Part shown: positions 35,121-52,558 of the stretch, piece by piece
Numbering within the stretch: position 1 is the stretch's first letter
How the letters are laid out: each line of letters opens with the position of its first letter
DNA from: Bugula neritina
Taxonomy: Eukaryota > Bryozoa > Gymnolaemata > Cheilostomatida > Bugulidae
DNA: 64,000 nt
NCBI GenBank assembly: GCA_964035545.1
Contig: OZ037769.1
Coordinates: 7,046,929 to 7,110,928, forward strand
Reading direction: 5' to 3'
Translations under genes and position numbers: made by a program
Notes under the pieces: model-generated
Seen by the model: only the letters and a program-made list of their open reading frames with translations
Database searches by the model: none
What the model was told of the DNA's origin: nothing

Positions 35121-38100
35121 TTAGTTGGGTTTTTTAATCCGTCGGACAGCCTTCTTAATGGTACGATCTGTAGGTATGCTGAGTTGACTACTAGAAATAG
35201 CAAAATTATTAGCAGGTGCTGATTGCAAATTCATAAGATTTGTGCTATTTGACGGGGCACCGTTGATGCCAAAAGTGGCAGAGTCTTCACTTGACGCAGT
35301 TGCCCCACCTATGGGGAAACCACTCCCAAAAATTGGAGGGTTAGCAAGGTTACTGCCAAAGGCTTTTTTGCTAGGTACTATTTCGTCATTTCCACTACCA
35401 GTACGTTTCCCAGCATTGAACTTATTAGTAGATGCTGAAGCTGGACCAAACTGAAAACTGGCACTAGAGAGTTGTGTAGACGCAAAAGAGAAACCAGAAG
35501 TTTGCATAGAACTGTTATTTGTATTGCCAATAGCAGACGGTGCTGAAAAATTAATTTCTAATTTTTGTCCTAGACCAGAATGCATACTTGGTAATTTAGA
35601 ATCGGCTTTGAGTCCAAATGTATTTGCCTGAACAAATGTTGATGGGTTAGAGCTGCCAAATGAGAACTCCGGCTTTGCTGATGTGACAGTGGTTGTGACT
35701 AGATCAGAGTTGTTGGCAAAGGAAGTATTAAAGGAGAATTGTGCATTAACTTGTAACTGTGATGTCGACGGTGGGGCAATTGCTGGTTTGGTTACCGCAA
35801 CAACAGGATTGTATGGAAACCCAGACCTAGAATCAACACTAGTAGTAGGAACAGGCTTGCTAGAAGTCAGCTGACTTGAGAAATTAAACCCAGGAAGAGC
35901 AGCTTTACTAGCTGAAACTTTATTAGTTGATGGCAGACTGATTGTTGGTGTGGAGGTTTTCAAACTGGATTCTAAAGATGTAGAAATTATTGGTGGTTGA
36001 ATATTCTGAAAACTAGTTGAAGAGACTGATGGCAATGAAACACTGGAAACTGCTGTAGTAGTGGGTACACCACTTGGAAACAATAAACTTTCCAATTTTC
36101 CTCCAGGCACTGCGATGTCTTTAGCTGTATATTCATAGAGTGGAAGATGATTATGACCCTTGGGACCTAAGGAAATCATAGTGCCAGGTTTGCATGCATT
36201 GCAAGATTTACAAAATGATGTGTTCCGGTCATTCACAGTGTAACAAGTATTACAGTTCCAACGATCCTTCCACCAATCCGGGTTGAATGAATCTTGCGTT
36301 GAACCTAAAGTAGGTAATAATTGCACATGTGAATAAATTTTATAAATATCATAATTAAAGTGTTGCTCAACAAAATTTCATCAACAGGAATTTATAAGTT
36401 GAAAAATTCCACAGTTACTGTATACAGAATTATACTGCAACAACTAATTATCTTGACCTAGCATACCGGCAGCATTGCCTTTAGGATTCACAGTTCCACA
36501 AACTTGACATGTCACTCGATCTACGGAGTTCAATGCACCACATGAAGTAGAGGGGCAGTTCCATAAATTGAAAGGGTTGCTCCTGGAGTTCGCATCAACT
36601 AACTTTTGAGACTGGTTAAAATTCAGCACACTTGAATGAGCAGAATTAGTATTAGGAACAACATTGCTTTGTTTTGCCGACCCACAGGAAACACATTTAG
36701 GCTGAATTTGATCGTTTTTCAACAAACATGTCGAACAACTCCATTGCGTCTTTTGATTTTGAAACAAATTTGTCCACCCAGCAGAAGAACTAGAAGCATG
36801 CTTATTTGAGTTGAACTCAAACATATTTTTTAAATTAGTGTTGAAGTTTGAGGAGTTAGGTGGTTTTGGAGATTGACTTGTAGCAACTGGTGATTTGGCT
36901 CCTGGCTTAGCTTCACCACAAGCAACACATTTGGACAATGTGTCATTGTTTTTTATCAAACAACTGGGGCACCCCCATTGCTTTTGCTGATTTTTCAACA
37001 GGTTCCCCCAACCACTTCCAGTGGTGGAAGTAGATGTGCTTGGTGGTGTCTTTGCTGCAACTGCTGACACGACCCCTGGCTTAGCTTCACCACAAGCAAC
37101 ACATTTGGACAATGTGTCATTGTTTTTTATCAAACAACTGGGGCACCCCCATTGCTTTTGCTGACTTTTCAACAGGTTCCCCCAACCACTTCCAGTGGTG
37201 GAAGTAGATGTGCTTGGTGGTGTCTTTGCTGCAACTGCTGACACGGCCCCTGGCTTAGCTTCACCACAAGCAACACATTTGGACAATGTGTCATTGTTTT
37301 TTATCAAACAACTGAGGCACCCCCATTGCTTTTGCTGACTTTTCAACAGGTTCCCCCAACCACTTCCAGTGGTGGAAGTAGATGTGCTTGGTGGTGTCTT
37401 TGCTGCAACTGCTGACACGACCCCTGGCTTAGCTTCACCACAAGCAACACATTTGGACAATGTGTCATTGTTTTTTATCAAACAACTGGGGCACCCCCAT
37501 TGCTTTTGCTGACTTTTCAACAGGTTCCCCCAACCACTTCCAGTGGTGGAAGTAGATGTGCTTGGTGGTGTCTTTGCTGCAACTGCTGACACGGCCCCTG
37601 GCTTAGCTTCACCACAAGCAACACATTTGGACAATGTGTCATTGTTTTTTATCAAACAACTGGGACATCCCCATTGCTTTTGCTGACTTTTCAATAGGTT
37701 CCCCCAACCACTTCCAGTGCTGGGAGTAGATGTGCTTGGTGGTGTCTTTGCTGCAATTGCTGACACGGCCCCTGGCTTAGCTTCACCACAAGCAACACAT
37801 TTGGACAATGTGTCATTGTTTTTTATCAAACAACTGGGGCACCCCCATTGCTTTTGCTGACTTTTCAACAGGTTCCCCCAACCACTTCCAGTGGTGGAAG
37901 TAGATGTGCTTGGTGGTGTCTTTGCTGCAACTGCTGACACGGCCCCTGGCTTAGCTTCACCACAAGCAACACATTTGGACAATGTGTCATTGTTTTTTAT
38001 CAAACAACTGGGACATCCCCATTGCTTTTGCTGACTTTCCAATAGGTTCCCCCAACCACTTCCAGTGCTGGGAGTAGATGTGCTTGGTGGGTTTTTTGTT

Positions 38101-40861
38101 TCAATTGCTGACATGGGTTCTGGCTTAGCTTCACCACAAGCAACACACTTGGACAATGTATCATTGTTTTTGATCAAACAGCTGGGGCACCCCCATTGCT
38201 TTTGCTGATTTTTCAGCAGGTTTCCCCATCCACTTTCAAATTTACATAACTGATCTGATTGCACTGGGGTACTGTCACTAGTTGCTGCACGATGATCCTT
38301 TTCTCTTGAAGTTATTGCAGTAGGAATTGAAAACATAAACTGTTCTGTAGTTGCCGGAACTGACTCTGAAAACTTTACTGATGTAGGGTAGCTGGGCAAA
38401 CTAAAAACAAAACTGTCGTTATTTTTAGCAATCGGTGACAAATTCAATTTTATGTCTTTATTTGTAGGTAGTGGCAAAGCTACATTATGCAAATTTGCAT
38501 AAATATCATTAGCATTAGACTCATTTACTTGGTGACTGTAATGAGAACGCTCCTTTTTCATTTTGCCACCAGCAGCAGATGGTGTTTTATGTACCTGTTT
38601 GGAATGGAGTTGAATATAAGAAGTAGGTGACCTCGGGGTTAACAGTGCACTAGATCTTGTTTTTTCTTTAGTTCCAATGAACTTTGTAAGACTTGCAAGT
38701 GGCGGAGTGCTTACTGAGGCCTGTTGGTTATTAGGTTCTACAGATTTTCGAAGATATCCCGCAGGATTCAGTAGATTCCATTTTTGATCCTTCAGTACAC
38801 TTGGCTCAGAACCAGTATTCTCTAAAGCTTTTAAAATCACTTTGGCTGCTTTGGTAGGTGTAGCACTAGTCTCCTCCATTGCATTATTCACTTTCATCTT
38901 TTTGGAAGCTTTTTTATAAGAAATCGGGGCTGGCAAATTTAGCATCTTTTTGCTTGAATGGCCACCAAAAACAGTTTTGCCTTCATAAAATGAGGAGTTT
39001 CCAAAACTTTTAGAAGTTAAAATTGAATTATCCATCATACTTTCATTCAATGATCTGGTAAACGAGCTCATATTAGCTAATTTGGATGTATTCATAAATG
39101 AGTTGAATGATTGATATTGCACCACTTTTCCTTTTTCAACAGTCGTGCCACAAGCATCATCGAAATAAACTTGTTTCCTCAGTGAATGGGACTGAGAAAC
39201 ATCACGGGAAGATGAAGGCTTAACTTTTTCTAAAAATAAACCAATTATCAAAAGCTAAAAAGCAAGTATTTATAAAAAGTATCAGCACAGATACAAGAAA
39301 AAATAGAGTAAGGTGGTGACAGAATTTTAAAGCACACCTGCAGAATCACTTCCAAGTTTATTGGACATAGAAACAGACTCCATTGGAAGATGGTGGCTTT
39401 GCTGATTATAGGTAGACCTTACTGGTGGCATACTTGAAGGCTTGGTAGCCACAACTTTCAGTTGTTCAGCTGAGTAAGAGAGACGTTTTGTTGCATAAAT
39501 GCTTTCAGGCTCTAAGTCACCAGAAGACAGAGCTTCACCACTTTCAACTATAAAGTAAAACATGCAACTGTTAGTTAAACTAATGAGCTGACTGACAGGG
39601 ATGCAGAAATATGGCAATTGAAAATAGTGACTAGCAAGCAGGCGATTTGTACCTTGCGTATTTTCGACGGAGCTGAATTTATTAGCACCATCAGAACTTG
39701 CAGCAATCCAAGAAGGAGTGAGATAGTATTTAACAGTGCTGGTCACCTAAAAGAGAAAAAGCTTAACCTTAACACACAAACCGGAATGTATTGAAATATT
39801 TAGCAATGCAGAGAACTCGAAAATACCCTGTTAATAGGGTCATTTTACTTAATTTAGTACACACTGGATATCTTTAGTTTTCAGCTATTTTTCTCAATTT
39901 AGCTGCTAACGGACATAGATTTTTTGGCCAAAACTAGTAAAACACCAATAAATACACTTAAATAATCAAAGTTCTTTTCAAATTTGCTTCATTTCCCATG
40001 TTTTTTTTCTAATTATTCAGCTACTTTTGGTTGTGGACCGTTACGGTTTTTTTGTAACGGTCCGCACCCCTAATAAGCTAAATATATAAGAAAAAACATG
40101 GGAAATCAAGAAAAATTAAGAAGAACCTTTATTGTTTCGGTGTATTTATTGGTGCTTTACTAGTTTTGGGCAAAAGGCCATGTTCATTACCAGCTAAATT
40201 GTGAAAAATAGCTAAAAACTGAAGATATCTAGTGTGTACTAAATTAAGTAAAATGATTCAATAGCAAAATTTAATGTAGAATATCTGACCATGATAGCAT
40301 ATATATATATATATATTTTTTTTTTTTATTTTAGAACTATTAGATTTAATGCTTCCCGTGAGAAACAGAACCCTCTGGTAACACCAAAATTATTATTTAG
40401 TAGCAGTAGTACCATTTCAATTATAATCAGCATCAGCATGCAACTGGAATTATCATTATATTAAATTTAATTTTGGCTATTGCAATAACTATAAGTTAAA
40501 CTTTACTATAACTGTAACTGCAAGTATATTAAATACAATGTAATATAAAGTATAACTATATTTAAATCTTAAGATTATTTTACATTATTTTAATCCTCAC
40601 CTTTGAAAATAGCGTGTTCCTGTCCCGATTGATTTTCTTAGGGTCTGAAGGCAAGTTTATTTTACTCTCTGGTGGTCTAGCATAAGGCGTGTTTTTAAAA
40701 CCAAAGGCACTGTGGCTATAGCTAGGTTTTACTTTGGCTTTTTGATTTTTCATTAATAACTGCTCAGATTCAGACTTTAAGACACCGAGAGTAAGAGCAT
40801 TATCATTAACATGATGATCATAGTCATTCGCATTTTCATTGTGGGATTCACTTACACTCAT
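35121..40861 (-). CDS. NUP153: Nucleoporin NUP153
   Basis: NUP153 is the nuclear-basket FG nucleoporin; its RanBP2-type zinc fingers bind Ran. Exons are 40601-40861, 39653-39746, 39338-39547, 36467-39229 and 35121-36304, 1503 residues in total (human about 1475). Recognisable NUP153 landmarks are LFSKVTSTVK with PSW (pore-targeting N-terminus), SILTSKSFGNSSFYEGKTVF, GKMKKERSHY, the zinc-finger block, FG repeats in the last exon (FGSS, FGLK, FQFGPA, AFGS, IFGSG), and the C-terminal RTIKKAVRRIKK. It has eleven C2-C2 fingers: eight near-identical tandem copies, one diverged copy (WSCSTC), one with C-x4-C spacing, and one in the last exon (WNCNTC). Human has four. The N-terminal 40 residues are encoded in low-complexity DNA, so the start is less sure. 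Confidence 0.95.
36896..38240 (-). repeat. Coding tandem repeat, eight units of 174 bp (58 aa), in NUP153
   Basis: Each unit encodes GWGNLL, then QQKQWGCPSC, ten residues, CVACGEAKP, and a Pro/Ser/Thr linker. Units differ at only a few bases; for example one unit has Leu for Pro after the first Cys, and linkers vary between AVSAVAAK, VVSAVAAK and AVSAIAAK. Recurrent variants (CATCCCCATTG with CCAATAGG or TCAATAGG) in non-adjacent units suggest duplication of multi-unit blocks. The cysteine pattern C-x2-C-x10-C-x2-C is intact in all eight. Confidence 0.95.
39832..40270. mobile_element. Foldback (MITE-like) element in NUP153 intron 1
   Basis: Two arms of about 200 bp are inverted copies of each other. 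GTCATTTTACTTAATTTAGT at the left pairs with ACTAAATTAAGTAAAATGAT at the right. CCAATAAATACA pairs with TGTATTTATTGG, and AACATGGGAAAT appears inverted. The centre is a short perfect inverted repeat, ACCGTTAC/GTAACGGT. An AATAG motif flanks both ends and may be a 5-bp target duplication. There is no coding capacity, so it would be a non-autonomous DNA element. Confidence 0.75.
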
Positions 40862-42380
40862 AGTGATAGTTGTAAGTGTAAGTCACTATCACTACGGCTA
40901 TGGTAGCGATACTATATTAATAATAATATAGAGTATAGACTAATCTTGTCCTGATTCAGTGACGCTGCTAGCAATAGTCGTAGAGTTACTGTTAGAGTGA
41001 CACTGACTATTGTCGTTGAGTGATACAATCAGAATCACTGTCAGAGTGGGAGTCAGAGTGCCAGTGACTGCGAGTCAGTTTTAGCTTGCCACCGTGGAAC
41101 TGGATGTGATTTACTCAATTTGAATTCACTTACTTTTAGTTTAAGTTTTACAATTACGGACAGTCTCAGTTTGAGTTTAACTTTATAATAAAGATTATCG
41201 TTGGCGTTACTGTTAGTGTTAGGATACAGTCTTACTACGTCTACTAGTACTAGTACTAGGTCTAGTGTTGGTGTACTACTACTACTAGTAGTAGTACTTG
41301 CCAGCAAAAATTAGAGAAGCTAAAGTTGAATTTAAGCTCACAATCTCTATCAGTTAAACCCAAAAACTTAAACTCATATAACTAAAGTGAAAGTCTAACT
41401 GTATCATAACTATAACCGTATAACTATAACTGTATAAGTATAAGTATAGCGTGTTACTGTCGATTCCGGTGAATTAAGATTTGAATTGCACACCGGAAAT
41501 GAATTAAAAATACATTCACAATAAATTCGCAATTCAATTTTATCACATCTTCATAGTGCCAGGCCCAGTAGACTTACTTTTAGTACTAGTAGCAAAGCAA
41601 TACTATGACGTTTTCAATGGATGTGGCTTCGTTATTATAAATATGTATTATTATGAGAGTGTTAATATTAATATTGCTTATTAATTATTAGTAATTAAAA
41701 AGTCTCACTAATAAAATTAAAAAAGAAACACTGCTAGTTACTAGTTGCCCGCCAGTAAATGCAAATGTGCGCTCGAAGAGCCGACATGGGCAGATTAGCG
41801 GTGACTCACTAACTATCGGAATATTTTAACTTTTTTACGACGTCCCTTTTTAATAGACAATCCGTGTTTGCAAAGGCGAGCATGGGTTAAGTTGAATTTG
41901 CTATAATGAAATCCAAGTCCAAAGTTGTAGTACTAAAGTCAGCTGCATTATTATGAATATGCAACAGCGCTAAACGACAACAAAGGCGTTACTAATAGTA
42001 ATACTAATAGTAATATTATTAAATAATAATAACAGTTCTTTTTATTTATTACTATGTTTCACTATATTTATAAATACTAAAAATAAAATAGTAATACTAA
42101 ATTTATACTAATACTAATACTAATAGTTGAGTAATACTAATACTAATAGTGATACTAATACTAATACTAATAGTAATACTAATAGTAATAGTAAATAGTA
42201 TTGCTTATAGTAATACTAATAGTTATAGTATTACTATTACATTTACTGTATTAGTATTACTATCAGTAATACTAATTTACATTACTATAACTAGTAGCCA
42301 GGTTACTATTAGTAATAGTAATACTAATACTATTAGTATTACTATTAGTATTAGTATTACATTTACTTGACTTACTTGAA
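40862..42380. repeat. Low-complexity and microsatellite region upstream of NUP153
   Basis: Up to about 41.3 kb the sequence is rich in GAGTCACTGT-like and AGTACT-like words, and from 41990 to 42370 in interspersed TAATAC/TAATAG hexamers and their complements. No coding exon was recognised. The NUP153 promoter should lie at its left edge. Confidence 0.65.
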
Positions 42381-42520
42381 GACACAATCACGTTAGACCA
42401 CTAGATTAGTGTAAGCGACGTGCCTCGTTTGGTGAACAGAATTATTAGATGTAGTTAATACTTTTATCACATAAGTGCAGTTCTGTTTTAAGACTTTGGT
42501 GCCAGTACAGGGCCTTATGA

Positions 42521-43815
42521 CTATGAGGCTTGTCTGTGAGCAGCATTTGATGTTATTTTCATATCACGTATTGTTGTGGGTAGAAAGCTGGCATGAAATA
42601 GTGAGGTGTTAGTCCTAAAAGTGGTGGGCATGCCATTTGACTGGGACCTGATGATAACTGATGTAGTGGGCTGGTCGATGAGGTGTTCATACGATTTTGA
42701 GAGTGAAGGATGATATTCCTCTTTGGCCAAGATCCGCATCAAGAGACTAAGTCGTAGGTCTTTGCGCCTGTTTTGCAAGGGGGTTAATCCAAGCCTAGAT
42801 CTTGCCTCATCTGAGCCACCCCTGCCTTTAATACCTGCCACAAATCTCACAGCCTGCTCTTGCACTTGCTCAATATCTACTACAGCCTTCTTGGAGCTAG
42901 GGTCCCACACAGCAGCAGCATTTTTTAGGTGAGGACGACACAGGGCTTTGTATGCTATTAACTTCGCCTTTTCTGGTGCCCAATACAGTGCCCTTTTGAT
43001 CATCCCGAGTTGTCGTTTTGCTGTGAGTAATTTCAGCTGGATATGCATGTCGAACTTCAGGTCTGATTGAATTGTGACACCAAGATACAACGCGTGGTCA
43101 ACAACTGCGAGAGTCTGGCCTCCAAGTGAATAGTTATGTGTGAATTTCTTGTTACTGAAGATGATGATCTTGCTTTTTTTCACATTGAAAGACATACCCA
43201 TCCTACATGCCCAGGAGTCCAAAGAGTTTAGGTTGTGCTGAAAACGGGCTGTGTCCTGCTGGCTTGTGATGGTCTGGTACATTAAGGTGTCGTCTGCAAA
43301 TAGGGCGACTGGGCAATCTAGCTCGTTTGGAAGGCCATTGATAAATATCAGGAAAAGCACAGGCTCGAGAACTGATCCCTGAGGTACCCCTGACGAGACT
43401 GGGAGACTGCTTGACACCTTACCATTAAGTATCACCCGCTGGGACCTATCAGTAAGGAAGTTATGTATCCAGTGAAGTATATGTGTGTCAATTGTTCCGA
43501 TCCCGGAGAGTTTTTCCATTAGAAGTGCATGCGGCACCTTGTCAAAGGCTTTTGTGAAGTCAAGCACCGCAGCATGAGTGCTCAAGCCTTTATCTGCCGC
43601 ACTGAGAATATCATGCATGGTGGCACAGAGTTGTGTCTCACATGATAGCCCTTTTCTAAAGCCGTGCTGTCTGCTGTGAAGGAAACCATCTATTTTCTCT
43701 AGTAAAATACCAAGAACGATGTGCTCTAGTAGCTTACATGGAATGCTAGTTAGGGAGATTGGCCTATAGTTGTTGGCAGAGCTCCTGTCACCACTCTTGA
43801 AGATTTGATTTATGA
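42521..43815 (-). mobile_element. 5'-truncated non-LTR retrotransposon, reverse-transcriptase C-terminal half
   Basis: One open frame, intact from about 43812 to a stop at 42521, encodes the core of a LINE reverse transcriptase. It has NNYRPISLTSIPCKLLEHIV, FTKAFDKVPHALL, SGVPQGSVLEPVLFLIFING, the catalytic ALFADDTLMY, and YLGVTIQSDLKF, followed by the usual thumb region. The 5' half of ORF2 with the endonuclease is absent; the element stops abruptly at an ACT/AGT microsatellite. The uninterrupted frame of over 420 codons suggests a fairly recent insertion. The clade (CR1/L2/Jockey-like) is not resolved. Confidence 0.92.
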
Positions 43816-44045
43816 TTTACTAGTAGTAGTAGTACTACCGCTAATAGTAGTACTACTACGTCTGCTACTACTAGTACTACGACCTTGAGCTAATAACTAA
43901 TAGTAGTAATACTACTAGTATACTATTAGTACTAGTACTAGTAGACGTACTACTACTACTACTAGTAGTAGTAGCAGCAGTACTACTGCTCAGTACTAGT
44001 ACTAGTAGTACTAGTACTACTACTGGTAGTGCTACTCGGTACTCG
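43816..44045. repeat. ACT/AGT (ACTAGT-rich) microsatellite
   Basis: Dense TAGTAG, TACTAC and ACTAGTAC words directly abut the broken 5' edge of the LINE fragment. A related simple-sequence field lies beyond the LINE's 3' side. Confidence 0.85.
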
Positions 44046-44217
44046 CATAAAAGGCAAAGCATTTAATGATTTACTCATTTAATTTTATTATTTAATTTTA
44101 AATAATTTATATTATGATTATGAATAATAATATTATTACTACTATTCCTGTTTATAATTATAATATTATAATTATTAGTATTGCCATTGGTAATATTTAC
44201 AAATATTCTTTGTCTAG

Positions 44218-44293
44218 TCACAAGAGATTCCATTCCAACAGTCTGGAAAACTGTTAGGGTTAAACCTATTTTTAAAAAGGGAGGCAAGCACTA
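44218..44293 (+). mobile_element. Small reverse-transcriptase remnant
   Basis: The + strand encodes IPTVWKTVRVKPIFKKGGKH before a stop. This matches the pattern W-K...V.PIFKKG at the start of LINE reverse-transcriptase domains. It is opposite in orientation to the larger LINE at 42.5-43.8 kb, so it is a separate or inverted fragment. Confidence 0.55.
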
Positions 44294-44435
44294 GCCTAAC
44301 ATGAAATATGCAAGCTGTAACATGAACGTAGTAATACTGAATGGGATATGCATGAGCGACACCTAATTTTAATAGTGTGTGTTTAAATTTATGTTTTACT
44401 AACTTTGATTTTGTAGGAGCCTAATAACAGCCACA

Positions 44436-51356
<6,921 letters not shown>

Positions 51357-52558
51357 GAGACCAAGTCGCTGACCGACAGCGGTGTTTAACTCGAGCTAAA
51401 CTGGTACAGCTTTAGTGTGACACTTCCAGCAACTGCTGATATTCAGCAGAATCTCTAACTATCCTTAATCCTGAATCTCCACATGCATACAGTTGTACAT
51501 GTTTTTTGTTCTACTTAATGTCTGTGAGGCATTTATCTCGGCAATAATATTTGTACACAGAAGTATGTTATGTCATGCAATGGGTTTTATTGTAGGAGGG
51601 GGTGTGGTATTTATAAGTCTTCTACAATAATTTATATCTTTTTATCTCTTGGTTTAAAGGGTGAACAGTTTTTTGTATTTCTTTAATACAAAGTGAAAAA
51701 ATCAGCTCCGATTTTATGATAGAAACATAGTGACTCAGATGGGTCTTCTCTTTTAGGACCTCTTGATAGAGAAGTGACTGGTGGATACGCAATACATGCA
51801 GTATAGTTCTGAATGGCTCCAGATATTTCTTGACTAAATTTGTTAAATACCTTGAAACTTTACATATCATGTATATGCATGGTATCCAGAGCAAGTTGAT
51901 TAATAAAACACTTCTTTGTGTTTATATTTCTAGTTAACTTAATGGTTCACTTGAGCACTTGATATAACAACTGATTCTAGCCTTAGCTGTGCTTATAGCA
52001 TTAGAATATTTGAATGTGTTGAAGATTTATTGCACCAAAGCTTTGCTGAAATATTTTATTTTATAAAAAATATTCGTTTATGGTTGATTCATTGGTTTAA
52101 ACAAAATTTGATTGGTAGAAAACTATGTGACCACTAAAATTTAACAAAAAATACAGTGTTAATTTAAAATGAGCTATTAATAAAAGTACATTATAGTTCT
52201 CATCCTATTATGGAACATAGATGCAAAATTCTTTCTGCTTTCATAAAAGAAAAACAATATCAAAATAATAAAACTGTATGCATAGAGATCTAGGCTTGGT
52301 AAATATATGTATGGGAATGATAGAACATCATACAACATAAATAAACTTGAGCTTAGGCTACATATATAATTAATTATAAATTACAAGTGTTTACAAGAAG
52401 TTAAAGATGGGTTATAAAAGTTGAAAATGCTGACTCAATACATTGTGCAGCAGAAAAAAATAGTACAAGTATAATTTCCTAAGTATTCTCTTTGAGCAAA
52501 CATGGAGCAGATATGAGGACTACAGGTTCTACACTACCCGATAAACTCCGACAACTAG
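51357..52558. other. Intergenic region between convergent ALDH7A1 and PAQR3
   Basis: This 1.2 kb holds the 3' ends of both genes. An AATAAA on the + strand near 51902 fits ALDH7A1; TTTATT words on the + strand (AATAAA on minus) near 52.0-52.1 kb could serve PAQR3. No further gene was seen. Confidence 0.55.

Noticed and set aside
35242-35874. Two + strand open frames opposite NUP153
   Set aside because: They are shadows of the FG-repeat coding exon on the other strand.
42723-42932. + strand open frame within the LINE
   Set aside because: It is antisense to the reverse-transcriptase frame.
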